Of a stretch of DNA of 64,000 nucleotides, positions 9,961-19,334 are shown in pieces (position 1 is the stretch's first letter; the number at the start of each line of letters is the position of its first letter). Below the pieces are notes generated by a model, which was not told the origin of the DNA, ran no database searches, and worked only from the letters and a program-made list of their open reading frames with translations. The stretch spans positions 186,001 to 250,000 of the forward strand of contig JAFKHH010000011.1 in the NCBI GenBank assembly GCA_017306865.1, in the 5' to 3' direction. The stretch comes from Filimonas sp. (lineage in GTDB: Bacteria; Bacteroidota; Bacteroidia; Chitinophagales; Chitinophagaceae). Made by a program: the position numbers and the translations under genes.

Positions 9961-10366
9961 TTCGAGGATATAAGCGAAGGGTTTTAACACATAGGTACAT
10001 AGGAAAAAAGGAGACATAGAATAGTGCAGCGCTTTTCAGTGATAGTAATGTACGATTTGTTCAAGGGAGCATGAGGGCACATAGGGAAAAATGCTTCGCA
10101 TTTTCTTGGTGACAGCTTGGTGTCTTGGAGTCTTCGTGGCCGTTCTTTGCGATCTCTGCGATACTTTGCGCCTTTGCGTGAAAAAAATCGGGGCCTCTTG
10201 TTGCAGCCTTTGCACTACGAAGAAATGAACGCCAAATATGAGAAGTATTCGTTTTGTGCTCGGGAAGAAGCCCCTTTTATCTTTAAGTCAATTAGTCTGT
10301 AGATATTAAGTTACAAGATACTGGTTAACCGGTATCTTGTAACTATTTTAACATCGTTCTTACATC
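9961..10366. repeat. Intergenic repeat-rich region between convergent genes
   Basis: This 406-base gap holds tandem-like cacatagg/catagg text (about 9985-10095), followed by tcttggtgtcttgg and TTTGCG-family text (10137-10190), and ends with a strong hairpin listed separately. No coding potential was supported in either strand. Confidence 0.5.
10309..10344. terminator. Long hairpin between convergent genes
   Basis: agttacaagatactgg (10309-10324) pairs with ccggtatcttgtaact (10329-10344) through 16 positions with one G-T pair and a ttaa loop. It lies 22 bases beyond the stop of the minus-strand outer-membrane gene and is flanked by short A/T tracts, so a two-way terminator is likely. Confidence 0.6.
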
Positions 10367-13180
10367 TTAGAACAAAAACAGCCTGTCTCCTCCCACTTTC
10401 TTCTTCTGGCTGCCTATTGCCCTGATGTTATAGGTAAATGTTGCCATTACATAACGGGATAATACATTTGTTCGCGAGATATTAATCACATTCCGGTACA
10501 CCGAAGTATTAATGCCTGCATTGTTATTTAAGATGTCATATACACTGATGCGTAATACACCTCTTTCATCCTTCAGCATAGTAAAGTTGATCGCCGCATT
10601 CCAGCGTACCACATTCTGCTGCTGTCCCGCAGGTACATTTCCATTATGCCAGTAGTTCAGGCTTGTTTCCCAGATTACGTGCTTCGGCATACGAACGATT
10701 GCTTCAGAGTTAAATCCATACGAGCGAACATCCAACGGTGAGAAAACCTTGCTTGTGTAAGAAGTGAAATTATAATTATAGCTGCCGCTATTGTTCCACT
10801 CAAATTTATCATTCAGGTTTATGCTGAAGCCTGCCCACTGGTTCAGCAACCAGGTGGATTGCCAGCTTGCATCTGCATTATAAAACATCCTGCTGCGGTT
10901 GTAGCTATAGTAAGCGCCTATGTTCCATGAGTAAGTAAATTTTGGATTACTCTTATAGCTCTTGTTGATGTTATAGTTTGCCCATGCATTCTTTGTGCCA
11001 TCTGTATTGATCGGTGTGGATGTTTGTATGCCTTTCTGGTCTACTGTTATATAGTTTACCACATCATTGTTCGCAAGCGCACCGCTTACGTAAATGCTTG
11101 CGTTGAGATTCGTCTTAGGATTATTCATGTAATAATTCAAAGACACATTGTGCCGTTCTGTAGGGCGTAGGTCCGGGTTGCCACGGGAAATATAATAAGG
11201 GTTCGTGTTGTCTGCAACCGGCAGCAGGTAAGTGTAAAACGGTAATGTAATATCCTCGCTGTAGTTAAACGTTAGTTGCTTATATACAACTGTCAGCCCA
11301 GGCAATAAGTTGTTCTGCTTCTGACGCACACTGCTCTTCATGGATGCAAGATTATTATTTACATCCTGTAGCAGGTAGCGGGCAGATGGCGTAATTGTTA
11401 CATTCTTTAGTTTGTATTCCAGGCCTGCCGTTATAAAGAAACGGTTGCTCTCGCGTATAAACTCACTGCTGAGTGCAGGGTTTAATACGTCGTATTTATA
11501 GGTGGCCTGGTCAGGGTTGAACGTGTTAATGCTATTCGTCAGCTTACTGTATTCATAACGCCCGCCAATGCGTGCAGTCCATTGCTTTGCCAGCGGCTCA
11601 CTATAGTTAAAGGCAACATTCGCATCTGTACGAGGAATGTTTTCATCACGCAATTGGTTAAGCAAGCTGTCGTATGTTACCGGGTATAGATACTTTGTTG
11701 TTGAGATCGTTGTGTTGTCATTATACCTGTTATTAATATCCAGGTTATGGGAAATAGTATAACGTCTTCCTTTCTTTGTTTTGGATAACCGGTTGTAAGT
11801 AAAGTTGTGACGATAGTAATAGGTATTTGCTTTATTATTTTGATTGATATTGCCAATGCTAAGTGGTCCTAGCTTATTGTTAATACTGGAAATATCGCTG
11901 AACCTGTCTTCATTCTGCAGCCCGATCGTATAGTTGGCACCAAAGATAATATTCGTAACAGAATCCGGTTTCAGCTTGCCGCCAATACCTATGTTGTGCG
12001 CATGTGTAACAACGCCGCCTGTGAGCAGGCTATTGTTGGTAACTGTGGTATCGCTGTTGAACTGTTGCGTGTTATTTTCATTCCGCCTGTCTATGTTCAC
12101 ATCTCCATAGAAATATTGCGCAAACAAAGATTGCTTTGCGTTAGGGGCATGGTTCAGGTTGAAGCCTGCGCCTCTGCTCGTAGCAATGCCACCGTAGTTT
12201 TGCGCGCCGCCAAAGTTTATACCATTCACAGAAATGCCACTGCCACTGCCGCTGTTCCAGATGGATGTGCTGCGACTATTCAGGTTACTGTTAGACCGTT
12301 CCAGGCCACCGGCCTGCATCAGGTCTGAATAGCCAAAGCCGGGTTTGTTCAGGTCATTTGCATAGCCTAATAAACTTACCTGTAGCGTATCGCGGAACGC
12401 GTTCAATATCGCACCGGTTTCAAAGTGGCCTTCCGTTCCACCACCTGCATACGCTTTGCCGAACCATCCTTTCTTCACACCCTTCTTCAGTGTAATGTTT
12501 ACCACTTTACCTACATTGTTTATATTATCATCTCCATTGCGTAGCAGTTCTTCCTTATCATCTGTTACCTGTACCTTATCTATAATATTGGCAGGCAGGT
12601 TACGCGTAGCCATTTTAGGATCGCTGCCAAAAAATGTTTTACCATCTACCAGTATCCTGTTCACAGGCTTGCCATTTACCATAATGTTGCCATCCGCATC
12701 CACCTGTACACCGGGTAATTTTTTCAGGAGATCTTCCACTAATGCATTGGGTAATGTTTTAAATGCGTTCGCATTAAATTCCAGTGTATCATTTTTGATA
12801 GATACCGGCGGTCGCTCTGCTATCACCACTACTTCATCCAATTGTTTGCTGGTTGCGGAAAGTTTTATGCTATCAAAACGGAGCGATGGGGTAGTGGCAG
12901 TTAAAGTAAAGTCATGCCGGTAAGCTTCATAACCAGAGAATGTAACCAGTATTCTTAACGGGATGTCTAATGGAAGTCCCGGTACTTTAAACTCACCTTC
13001 AGGATTGCTCAGGCGGTACGTGATCAACGCTGTGTCTTTTGCTTTAAATACCGTTACAGTTGCCAACGGCAATAGTTTCCTGGAGCTGGAGTCGAATAGC
13101 CGTCCGTTAATGCTGCCTTGCTGTGCAAACGCAGCGGCAGTCACGAACAGGCACAGAAATAACATCAGTGTCTTTTTCAT
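10367..13180 (-). CDS. Outer membrane beta-barrel protein with carboxypeptidase-like domain
   Basis: The 937-residue protein has a signal peptide (about 1-19, cleavage before QQGS), a carboxypeptidase-regulatory-like domain (about 22-105) and a plug-like segment (LDEVVVIAERPP onward, with LPGVQVDADGNIMVNG). The barrel ends in an aromatic FLF terminus, as in the OMP_b-brl_3 (PF14905) group of TonB-receptor-like proteins. Its barrel is shorter than that of SusC, and it has no SusD partner. Related proteins are thought to transport or secrete across the outer membrane, but the ligand is unknown. It is an isolated gene with its own terminator. Confidence 0.88.
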   Translation of the reverse strand: MKKTLMLFLCLFVTAAAFAQQGSINGRLFDSSSRKLLPLATVTVFKAKDTALITYRLSNPEGEFKVPGLPLDIPLRILVTFSGYEAYRHDFTLTATTPSLRFDSIKLSATSKQLDEVVVIAERPPVSIKNDTLEFNANAFKTLPNALVEDLLKKLPGVQVDADGNIMVNGKPVNRILVDGKTFFGSDPKMATRNLPANIIDKVQVTDDKEELLRNGDDNINNVGKVVNITLKKGVKKGWFGKAYAGGGTEGHFETGAILNAFRDTLQVSLLGYANDLNKPGFGYSDLMQAGGLERSNSNLNSRSTSIWNSGSGSGISVNGINFGGAQNYGGIATSRGAGFNLNHAPNAKQSLFAQYFYGDVNIDRRNENNTQQFNSDTTVTNNSLLTGGVVTHAHNIGIGGKLKPDSVTNIIFGANYTIGLQNEDRFSDISSINNKLGPLSIGNINQNNKANTYYYRHNFTYNRLSKTKKGRRYTISHNLDINNRYNDNTTISTTKYLYPVTYDSLLNQLRDENIPRTDANVAFNYSEPLAKQWTARIGGRYEYSKLTNSINTFNPDQATYKYDVLNPALSSEFIRESNRFFITAGLEYKLKNVTITPSARYLLQDVNNNLASMKSSVRQKQNNLLPGLTVVYKQLTFNYSEDITLPFYTYLLPVADNTNPYYISRGNPDLRPTERHNVSLNYYMNNPKTNLNASIYVSGALANNDVVNYITVDQKGIQTSTPINTDGTKNAWANYNINKSYKSNPKFTYSWNIGAYYSYNRSRMFYNADASWQSTWLLNQWAGFSINLNDKFEWNNSGSYNYNFTSYTSKVFSPLDVRSYGFNSEAIVRMPKHVIWETSLNYWHNGNVPAGQQQNVVRWNAAINFTMLKDERGVLRISVYDILNNNAGINTSVYRNVINISRTNVLSRYVMATFTYNIRAIGSQKKKVGGDRLFLF

Positions 13181-13514
13181 GTAATGACATTGTTTAAATA
13201 AAATCGCTAATACGAATTCTCCGAGTGTAGTTAAAAGTGTGGGAAAATGAGCATTGTTTTTCTTCTTGCAATAGTCAGTTAAGGGTATGAAGAAGCAGTT
13301 AGAACAATTTCATTGTCCCAAATATAGAATATAATTTGAACTTATGATATAGAGCTAAAAAATAATCTGTGAACGGTAACCGGGAAACGGTAATCGTGAA
13401 TAAACTGTTCTGTGTTTCGGTGCTTCTGTGGCAATCTTTGCTCTATTGTAACGCAGGGGCCGCAAAGAATACACAGAGGTAACCCCACTTTATATGTGCT
13501 TAATTTTTTTGTTT
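13181..13514. other. Intergenic region, upstream of the outer membrane gene
   Basis: The 334 bases contain the presumed promoter of the minus-strand outer-membrane gene and, near 13370-13480, degenerate repeat text (cggtaaccgggaaacggtaa, then ctgtgtttcggtgcttctgtgg and a complementary cacagagg). No gene or RNA could be supported. Confidence 0.4.
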
Positions 13515-15311
13515 CTATTGAATAACCTGTAGTGTTGACTGTGCCGTTTTAATATCACCAGACAGCATCACCCATTGTTTGGAGTCAGGTTTTATTTTTT
13601 GTAACGGTTTCATTGGGGCCAGGTGTAATGTATCTGACTGCATTTTAAAATGCCCCCGTGGTACAAACTTAAAATCTTTCTTTTCTACCTTTATTGAATC
13701 TGTTTTTAAAACATAGTTAAACTCGATGTTTTTTCTTAGTTGCACGTCTCTTGTTGCCTGTCCGTGTATCATTGTTTCCGGCTGACGTGTTTTAATCTCC
13801 ATGTGCGTTCTATGTTCTTGTTTGGTGCGGGAATTATTACTTGCTTGTTCTAGTGCATGTAGTTCTGGTAGATGCTCTGCCAGATGAGCTTCGTCTATCT
13901 CTTTGTCATCTATGGAGAAATAAGTGATCTGGCCATTCTTTTTCTTCAGCACATAGGTGGTGCCGGTTGTTGTTACTGCCATTATATCGACAGAGCTGCT
14001 GCTATCTGTAGCCGAAGTTTCCGTTCTCATTTTTTGGAATGAGATTTTTTTTGTTGTGTCTTGCGGAGACGCTGCATTTAGTCTTGGATTGTCAAGAATA
14101 ATATATGTGCTGTCTTTTGTGCCTGCTCTCGAACTGTCGTTGTCGTTTACTACGGCACTTGCTGTTACAGTCTGTGTTTGGGATGAATCTCTTGCCATAT
14201 CCAATACTGCTGTAACGATAAGGTGTGTAGTGTCCTGTTTTCCGGCTGAGGCTGTGCTTTTCTGTTTCTTGTCTGTTACAGTCGTATCTTTTTTGGCCGC
14301 TATAAAGGAGAAACAGATGAGCAGGATAAGGCTGAAAGAAAGAATACTCTTTTCAATGCCATTTAATGTTTTATTTCTTTCGTGTACAATGCGTTTCACC
14401 CTGTTCAGCAAATGATTCTTTTTACCCGGGAATCCCATACTGTGCGCAGGTGCAGACAGGTTGTATTCCTGGAAGGAGATCAGCGCATTGATAAATTTCT
14501 TTTTGTTATTGGTGATCGCAATAGCCATGTCATCGCAACAATTCTCCCTTTCTTCCCGTATCATAGAGGATAACCAAAATACAGCAGGATTAAAGAAGAA
14601 GATTGTTTCCATCAGGCTTTGCAACAGGTTTACCATATAGTCACGACGTTTAATGTGTGCAAGCTCGTGCAGCAGGATCGCTTCTATTTCTTCCACAGGC
14701 AATTTTGTAAGCAACCCAACAGGGACAAGGATCACTGGCTTCGCCATACCGATCACTGCCGGTACTTTTACAATGGCAGACTCTAACAAAGTAATTGTCC
14801 TGGATAAATTCATCTTGGCTGCAAGCACCAGTACATTGTCTTGCCATATAGGCGCAGGTGCAAACGTTTTATAATGTCTGATACGTTGTATATACAAAAG
14901 ATTGCTGGCTAGCTTTATAAAGCGTGCAAGGAAAATAACAAACCATACTGTTATGATTAACGAAGCATGCTGGTTGAAATAAGCCGTGAATTTTTGATAA
15001 AAAGATAGCTCTATTTCTTTTGCTCCTGTAAGTGTAAAATCTGGTGCAAACAAAAACTGTGCGTCAGTATTGGATGATGTTTGTGCAGGAGTAATGCTGA
15101 GATATGTTTTTATAAATGTAATGACAGCGGTAACCACAAACAGGAAGAATAAACCTGTCAATAATTTATAACGAATGGCTGCCCCCGATTTTTTCGTCGC
15201 AACGAGAATGATGCCCGTAATAATAGCAAGGAGCAGGCCCTGCCATAGGGAGTGCAGCAAAGTCCAGCAAAGTGCTTGTACTATTTCGTTTGGAATAATT
15301 GCCAGGTTCAT
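13515..15311 (-). CDS. BlaR1-like M56 family membrane metallopeptidase
   Basis: The chosen start at 15311 (MNLAIIPNE) avoids overlap with the upstream regulator and gives 598 residues; an in-frame ATG at 15350 also exists. About three hydrophobic segments (10-37, 50-70, 119-140) precede the cytoplasmic zinc-protease motif HELAH (H215-H219) and the downstream EERENCCDD region, and a fourth segment lies near 341-360. These are features of BlaR1/MecR1. The C-terminal 230 residues are polar, rich in Thr, Ser, Lys and Gln, and show no penicillin-binding SxxK sensor domain that I could find. This is therefore a BlaR1-like sensor protease for an unknown signal, paired with the BlaI-type repressor 25 bases upstream. 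Confidence 0.85.
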   Translation of the reverse strand: MNLAIIPNEIVQALCWTLLHSLWQGLLLAIITGIILVATKKSGAAIRYKLLTGLFFLFVVTAVITFIKTYLSITPAQTSSNTDAQFLFAPDFTLTGAKEIELSFYQKFTAYFNQHASLIITVWFVIFLARFIKLASNLLYIQRIRHYKTFAPAPIWQDNVLVLAAKMNLSRTITLLESAIVKVPAVIGMAKPVILVPVGLLTKLPVEEIEAILLHELAHIKRRDYMVNLLQSLMETIFFFNPAVFWLSSMIREERENCCDDMAIAITNNKKKFINALISFQEYNLSAPAHSMGFPGKKNHLLNRVKRIVHERNKTLNGIEKSILSFSLILLICFSFIAAKKDTTVTDKKQKSTASAGKQDTTHLIVTAVLDMARDSSQTQTVTASAVVNDNDSSRAGTKDSTYIILDNPRLNAASPQDTTKKISFQKMRTETSATDSSSSVDIMAVTTTGTTYVLKKKNGQITYFSIDDKEIDEAHLAEHLPELHALEQASNNSRTKQEHRTHMEIKTRQPETMIHGQATRDVQLRKNIEFNYVLKTDSIKVEKKDFKFVPRGHFKMQSDTLHLAPMKPLQKIKPDSKQWVMLSGDIKTAQSTLQVIQ

Positions 15312-15336
15312 AATAGTAAGTTTGGAATGAATCAAT

Positions 15337-15729
15337 TTATTTTTTGTCAAGCTTGTTTACAAGCTCTTTAATAGCATCCAGTTCTTTTTTTGAAGTTTTT
15401 TTGTTGCCCAGTAACTGTAGCAGCAAACTGCTAGCCGAGCCATTGTACATCGTCTCTACAAACCTGTCCAGCAGGTAGCCTTTTGTTTTCTGTTCTTCCT
15501 GTGCAGCACTATAGATATGCTTCATCTGGGACTCATCCCGGTTCAGCAATCCCTTCTCTGCCATTATCTGCATCAGTTTTAGCGTAGAAGTGTATTGCAC
15601 CGCGCGCTTTTCCTCATTCAGCGTATCATTTACAAATCTTACAGTAGATGGCCCGAACTGCCATAGTACCTGTAGTATTTCTAATTCTGATTTCGTTGGC
15701 TCCTGTATAGGCGTGTTTTCCTGCTTCAT
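15337..15729 (-). CDS. BlaI/MecI/CopY family transcriptional repressor
   Basis: The start at 15729 (MKQENTPIQEPTKSELEILQ) gives 130 residues and matches the family's N-terminus; the longer open frame adds an unlikely 24 residues. A winged-helix domain covers about residues 10-80 (LEILQVLWQFGPSTV, then YTSTLKLMQIMAEKGLL), followed by a helical dimerisation tail. In the known system the repressor is cleaved after its M56 partner is activated. Here the M56 gene follows 25 bases downstream on the same strand, which strongly suggests one operon and a common pathway. Confidence 0.9.
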   Translation of the reverse strand: MKQENTPIQEPTKSELEILQVLWQFGPSTVRFVNDTLNEEKRAVQYTSTLKLMQIMAEKGLLNRDESQMKHIYSAAQEEQKTKGYLLDRFVETMYNGSASSLLLQLLGNKKTSKKELDAIKELVNKLDKK

Positions 15730-15799
15730 GATTTGAAGGTAGGAAAAATTTCGTACGAACAAAATATTACCTTTCTTTTTGTGATGAACGGCAAAAAAC

Positions 15800-16030
15800 A
15801 AAATTGTTTAATTGTTGCATGGCTAAATTGTTGATCCGCATTATGACTTATGTAACAGCCTAACAATTAGATCATGTAACCATATAACAATTTCTTTATG
15901 AGCATTATATACTTCTCTGTGTTCTCTGCGATACAATAACGCAAAGAGCAAACTCTACTCACAACTGACTACTCACCACTCACTTTATAAACCTTATTTA
16001 CTTTACATACTTCTTCTTATATTTAATTGC
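15800..16030. repeat. Composite of several intergenic repeat families
   Basis: Within 230 bases four recurring families follow one another: aattgttgcatggctaaatt with its complement accatataacaatttc (15803-15895), ctctgtgttctctgcgatac (15910-15945), ctgactactcaccactcac (15963-15983) and taaaccttatttactttaca (15986-16010). It lies in the 336-base gap upstream of the Gfo/Idh/MocA gene, which otherwise shows nothing but the A/T-rich promoter area. Confidence 0.55.
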
Positions 16031-16065
16031 TGCTATGATCCATTATCTAACATTGAAAATGCTTT

Positions 16066-17388
16066 ATGAACGTGAAAACCAAACAACTAAACACGGTCAG
16101 CAGACGTACATTCCTTTCCCAGGCCGCATTGGCATCCGCTGTATTTATTGTACCCCGCCATGTATTAGGTGGTAAGGGCTATATAGCGCCGAGTGATAAA
16201 CTTACGCTTGGCTTTATTGGCGCCGGTAAGCAGGCCTTTGGGCTACAAAGGAGTTTTCTCGATCGCGCAGATGCGCAGATCGTAGCAGTAAGCGATGTGT
16301 ACAAAGTGAAGATGGATAGCTTTGCCACACAAGTGAATGCCGCTTACGCAGCCAAAGGCAACCAGGCTGATTACAAAGGTTGCAATGCGTATGATGATTA
16401 CCTGGAGTTATTACAGCAGAAAAGTATCGATGCTGTAATAATCGCCACACCGGATCACTGGCACGCTGCACAGGCCGTAAAAGCCGCCGAGGCAGGTAAA
16501 GACATTTATTGTGAAAAGCCATTATCCCTTACGGTAAAAGAGGGCAGGGCTATGGTAGATGCTACGCGTAAGTATAAGCGCATCTTCCAGGTAGGTAGTA
16601 TGCAACGCTCCTGGCCTGAGTTCAGGCAGGCGGTAGAGCTGGTACGCAATGGTTACATTGGTGATATTAAAAATGTAAAAGTAAATGTAGGCGGCCCTCC
16701 GGTAGCATACAATTTACCTGAAGAGAAATTGCCCGAAGGGCTGAACTGGGACAGGTGGCTTGGGCCGAACATTGCATATAGTCATTATAACAATGCACTG
16801 AATCCTGCACTGGACGCAAAGTTCTGGGGTAAGTGGCGCGATTATAAAGAATTTGGCGGCGGCATGATGACGGATTGGGGCGCGCACATGTTTGACATTG
16901 CGCAGTGGGGATTGGATATGGATAGTAAAGGCCCAATAGTTGTAACACCGCCGAACGGCAAAGATGTAACGGTGCTTACTTATTTATATGAGAATGGTAT
17001 TGTAATGACGCATGAGCAATTTGCGAAAAATACATTTGGCAGTGGCGTGCAGTTTAACGGTACTACCGGAATAATAGAAGTGTATCGCAAAAAACTGATC
17101 ACTACACCGGAATCACTAGCTACTAAAGTGATCGGCAGTAATGAAAAGAAAGTCTACTTCAGCGATAACCATTACCAGGATTTTATAGATGCGGTAAAGA
17201 AACGTACTACACCGGTTTGCGATGTAGAAACCGGACACCGCACTGCAACTGTGTGCAACATTGGTAACATTGCATACGAACTGAAGAAGCCCCTGAAATG
17301 GGATTATAAAAAAGAAAAATTTGATGACTCCGAAGCAAACGCATTACTTTCCCGGAAAATGAGAAAGCAATTCGGTATCTCTATATAA
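16066..17388 (+). CDS. Gfo/Idh/MocA family oxidoreductase, Tat-exported
   Basis: The 440-residue protein begins with a twin-arginine signal (SRRTFLSQ, R13-R14, then a weakly hydrophobic stretch to about 36), so it probably folds with cofactor before export to the periplasm. The NAD(P)-binding site is GFIGAGKQAFG (49-59), followed by ATPDHWH (127-133) and the catalytic-region EKP (140-142). Members reduce or oxidise sugars and related polyols. The long C-terminal substrate domain includes GGGMMTDWGAHMFDIAQWG, typical of Bacteroidota members. It stands alone with its own terminator, so the substrate cannot be inferred. Confidence 0.92.
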   Translation: MNVKTKQLNTVSRRTFLSQAALASAVFIVPRHVLGGKGYIAPSDKLTLGFIGAGKQAFGLQRSFLDRADAQIVAVSDVYKVKMDSFATQVNAAYAAKGNQADYKGCNAYDDYLELLQQKSIDAVIIATPDHWHAAQAVKAAEAGKDIYCEKPLSLTVKEGRAMVDATRKYKRIFQVGSMQRSWPEFRQAVELVRNGYIGDIKNVKVNVGGPPVAYNLPEEKLPEGLNWDRWLGPNIAYSHYNNALNPALDAKFWGKWRDYKEFGGGMMTDWGAHMFDIAQWGLDMDSKGPIVVTPPNGKDVTVLTYLYENGIVMTHEQFAKNTFGSGVQFNGTTGIIEVYRKKLITTPESLATKVIGSNEKKVYFSDNHYQDFIDAVKKRTTPVCDVETGHRTATVCNIGNIAYELKKPLKWDYKKEKFDDSEANALLSRKMRKQFGISI

Positions 17389-17410
17389 GGATAGTAAGTT
17401 GTCAATTGCG

Positions 17411-17440
17411 AATACGCGGAGCATAGCTCCGCGTATTTTT
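17411..17440 (+). terminator. Rho-independent terminator after Gfo/Idh/MocA gene
   Basis: aatacgcggagc (17411-17422) pairs perfectly with gctccgcgtatt (17426-17437) around an ata loop, followed by a T-run. It begins 22 bases beyond the stop codon. Confidence 0.9.
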
Positions 17441-17492
17441 GTTTAATGTATAGTAATGAGGGTGGAGAGTTGCCTCTCTCTCAACTACTATA

Positions 17493-17576
17493 AAATATTG
17501 CATGGCCAGGTTGTTGCACTGGCATTTAAAGTTTGCAATATGCAGGCAACAATTTAACCATATAACAATTCAATAA
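17493..17576. repeat. Intergenic imperfect inverted repeat (TTAACCATATAACAATT family)
   Basis: atattgcatggccaggttgt at the left is loosely complementary to acaatttaaccatataacaa at the right. The element ends at the stop codon of the VOC gene. Members of the same family lie at 15.8, 19.3, 32.4, 38.95, 42.6 and 54.9 kb. Confidence 0.5.
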
Positions 17577-17975
17577 TTATACTGCACTTTCATCCATATA
17601 CAGTATCTCCCACAAGTGACCGTCCAGGTCTTCAAAGCCCCGTCCATACATCCAGCCATCATCCTGTGCATCTTTAGGTGAGTGTCCTCCGGCAGCAACG
17701 GCCTTTTTTATTATATCATCTACATCCTGCCTGCTATCTGCAGAGAGTGCAATGATCGCTTCGGTGTTTTTCTTTGCGTCAGCTATATCTTTTTTGGTAA
17801 ACGTTTTGAAAAATTTTTCTACCAGTAACATTACATAGATCGTATCACTTACAACCATACACGTAGCCTTATCATCTGTAAACTGTGGGTTGAAGGTGAA
17901 GCCAAGTTTTGAGAAAAAAGAAATTGATTTATCTAAATCCTTAACGGGAAGATTTACAAAAATTTGCTTTGCCAT
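17577..17975 (-). CDS. VOC (glyoxalase/bleomycin-resistance fold) family protein
   Basis: Starting at 17975 (MAKQIFVNLPVKDLDKS) the protein has 132 residues, one VOC unit; the open frame extends 45 residues further upstream but this adds unlikely sequence over a repeat. The beta-alpha-beta pattern and the C-terminal GRGFEDLDGHLWEILYMD fit a metal-binding VOC protein of the lactoylglutathione-lyase-like group. The second half carries the typical acidic metal ligand in the WEIL strand. Its reaction is unknown. It is a single gene, read toward the Gfo/Idh/MocA gene. Confidence 0.85.
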   Translation of the reverse strand: MAKQIFVNLPVKDLDKSISFFSKLGFTFNPQFTDDKATCMVVSDTIYVMLLVEKFFKTFTKKDIADAKKNTEAIIALSADSRQDVDDIIKKAVAAGGHSPKDAQDDGWMYGRGFEDLDGHLWEILYMDESAV

Positions 17976-18486
17976 ACATGGAGTTTTAAGCTGAAATAAT
18001 ACCACAAACTTATACAGTCCTTTACGTAATGATGCTGTGTGGAGACGACAGAATGCGGGGGTAAATACGACAAGCAGATTTGAAATTTGAGATTTGAAAT
18101 GAGTATCCAATGTTCTGCTGAGAAATACGAAGTATTTCCATTTATGTGCCCTGTTGTTTCCTGGAATGAAATCGTATTGCTATCGGGAAAAAGCTATGGG
18201 CTTGTTCTATGTCCCTGTTTCCTTATGTTCCTATGTGTTTAACATTTCACTTATATCATCGTCGTGCTTCTTTGGTAAGTCCGCAAGAAACGGATTGCTG
18301 GCGAAGTGCCGGGAGTGCAATTTTGACTTTTCAAAATATTCGTCGTAGAGGCAGAGCGTTTCGTAGAGAAGGGTTTAATCACAGTTGATTTCACCGGAAT
18401 GATAGTCGTCGGGCAGGGGTTTACATCTCACGGTTTTTCTTTGCGCTACTTATGCGGCTTGGCGTGAAATTCTTAAAATTTAAATA
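17976..18486. other. Repeat-filled intergenic region
   Basis: This 511-base gap between divergent genes contains gatttgaaatttgagatttg (18079-18105), ctatgtccctgtttccttat and ttcctatgtgtttaac (18198-18245), and cgtagaggcagagcgtttcg with tttgcgctacttatgcggct (18345-18470). These match repeat families seen in other gaps. A short open frame at 18154-18348 has no recognisable features and overlaps the repeats, so it was not accepted. Confidence 0.5.
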
Positions 18487-19236
18487 ATGGTAACACTGGA
18501 AAACAAAGTAGCCCTGGTAACAGGTGGTAGTCGCGGCATCGGAGCCGCTATAGTAAAGCGATTGGTAAAAGAAGGTGCAAAAGTTGCCTTTACTTATCTG
18601 AATGCAACAGAAAAAGCTAATGCTGTAGTAAAAGAACTAAGCGATGCAGGCGGTAGTGTAGTTGCTATAAAAGCAGACAGTGCCGATGCTGCTGCAGCAA
18701 AGGATGTGATAGCGCAGGTGATCAGTGCGTTTGGCAGGCTGGATATATTGGTCAATAGCGCAGGCGTGTTTGTAATCAGCCCGGTAGATGAGTTGCAATA
18801 TGATGTGAACGCGCTTGCAACACAATATGCAGTGAATGTAGCAGGCGTGGCTGCAACTACAAGAGCCGCGGCACAATATATCAGCAATGGAGGGCGGATC
18901 ATTTCTATTGGTTCTGTAGTAGCACAAAGGATAGGAGGCCTGTCTGGCTTTGCAGATTATGCTGCATCTAAGGCTGCTGTGACAGCCTATACAAGAGGTT
19001 GGGCATGGGACTTGGGTAAGAAAGGTATTACGGTAAATACAATAGAGCCTGGCCCTATCAATACGGATATGAGTCCCGAAGATCACGAGTTTGCAGAAGT
19101 GCTAAAGAAAACGTTGCCGCTTGGCCGCTACGGGCAACCGGAAGAGATAGCTGCATTGGTTGCATTTCTTGCAGGCCCTGAAGCCTCGTTTATAACCGGC
19201 TCTACGTTAACGATAGATGGGGGAAGGAATGCGTAA
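18487..19236 (+). CDS. SDR family NAD(P)-dependent oxidoreductase
   Basis: This 249-residue classical short-chain dehydrogenase shows the cofactor motif TGGSRGIG (12-19), NSAG (90-93), the catalytic Ser143 and the YxxxK pair Y158/K162. It ends with the usual SFITGSTLTIDGG strand. It resembles 3-oxoacyl-ACP-reductase-like SDRs that are commonly annotated with uncertain substrate. No neighbouring gene suggests a pathway; it is bounded by repeat-rich gaps on both sides. Confidence 0.92.
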   Translation: MVTLENKVALVTGGSRGIGAAIVKRLVKEGAKVAFTYLNATEKANAVVKELSDAGGSVVAIKADSADAAAAKDVIAQVISAFGRLDILVNSAGVFVISPVDELQYDVNALATQYAVNVAGVAATTRAAAQYISNGGRIISIGSVVAQRIGGLSGFADYAASKAAVTAYTRGWAWDLGKKGITVNTIEPGPINTDMSPEDHEFAEVLKKTLPLGRYGQPEEIAALVAFLAGPEASFITGSTLTIDGGRNA

Positions 19237-19256
19237 ATAATTGTAGCAGTGTTCTA

Positions 19257-19327
19257 TTGTTTAATTGTTATATGGTTACATGGTTTCGAGTGCGCACCAA
19301 CAATGTAACCATATAACAATTAAACAA
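19257..19327. terminator. Perfect 25-base inverted repeat between convergent genes
   Basis: The arms 19257-19281 and 19303-19327 are perfect reverse complements of 25 bases (inner part ggttacat/atgtaacc) separated by 21 bases. It lies between the convergent SDR and PhnB-like genes and belongs to the TTAACCATATAACAATT repeat family. It could work as a two-way terminator, but there is no proper T-run. Confidence 0.65.
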
Positions 19328-19334
19328 TTCAGCT

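Noticed and set aside
18154-18348. 64-residue plus-strand frame in the gap before the SDR gene
   Set aside because: It runs through repeat text shared with other gaps and lacks protein-like features.
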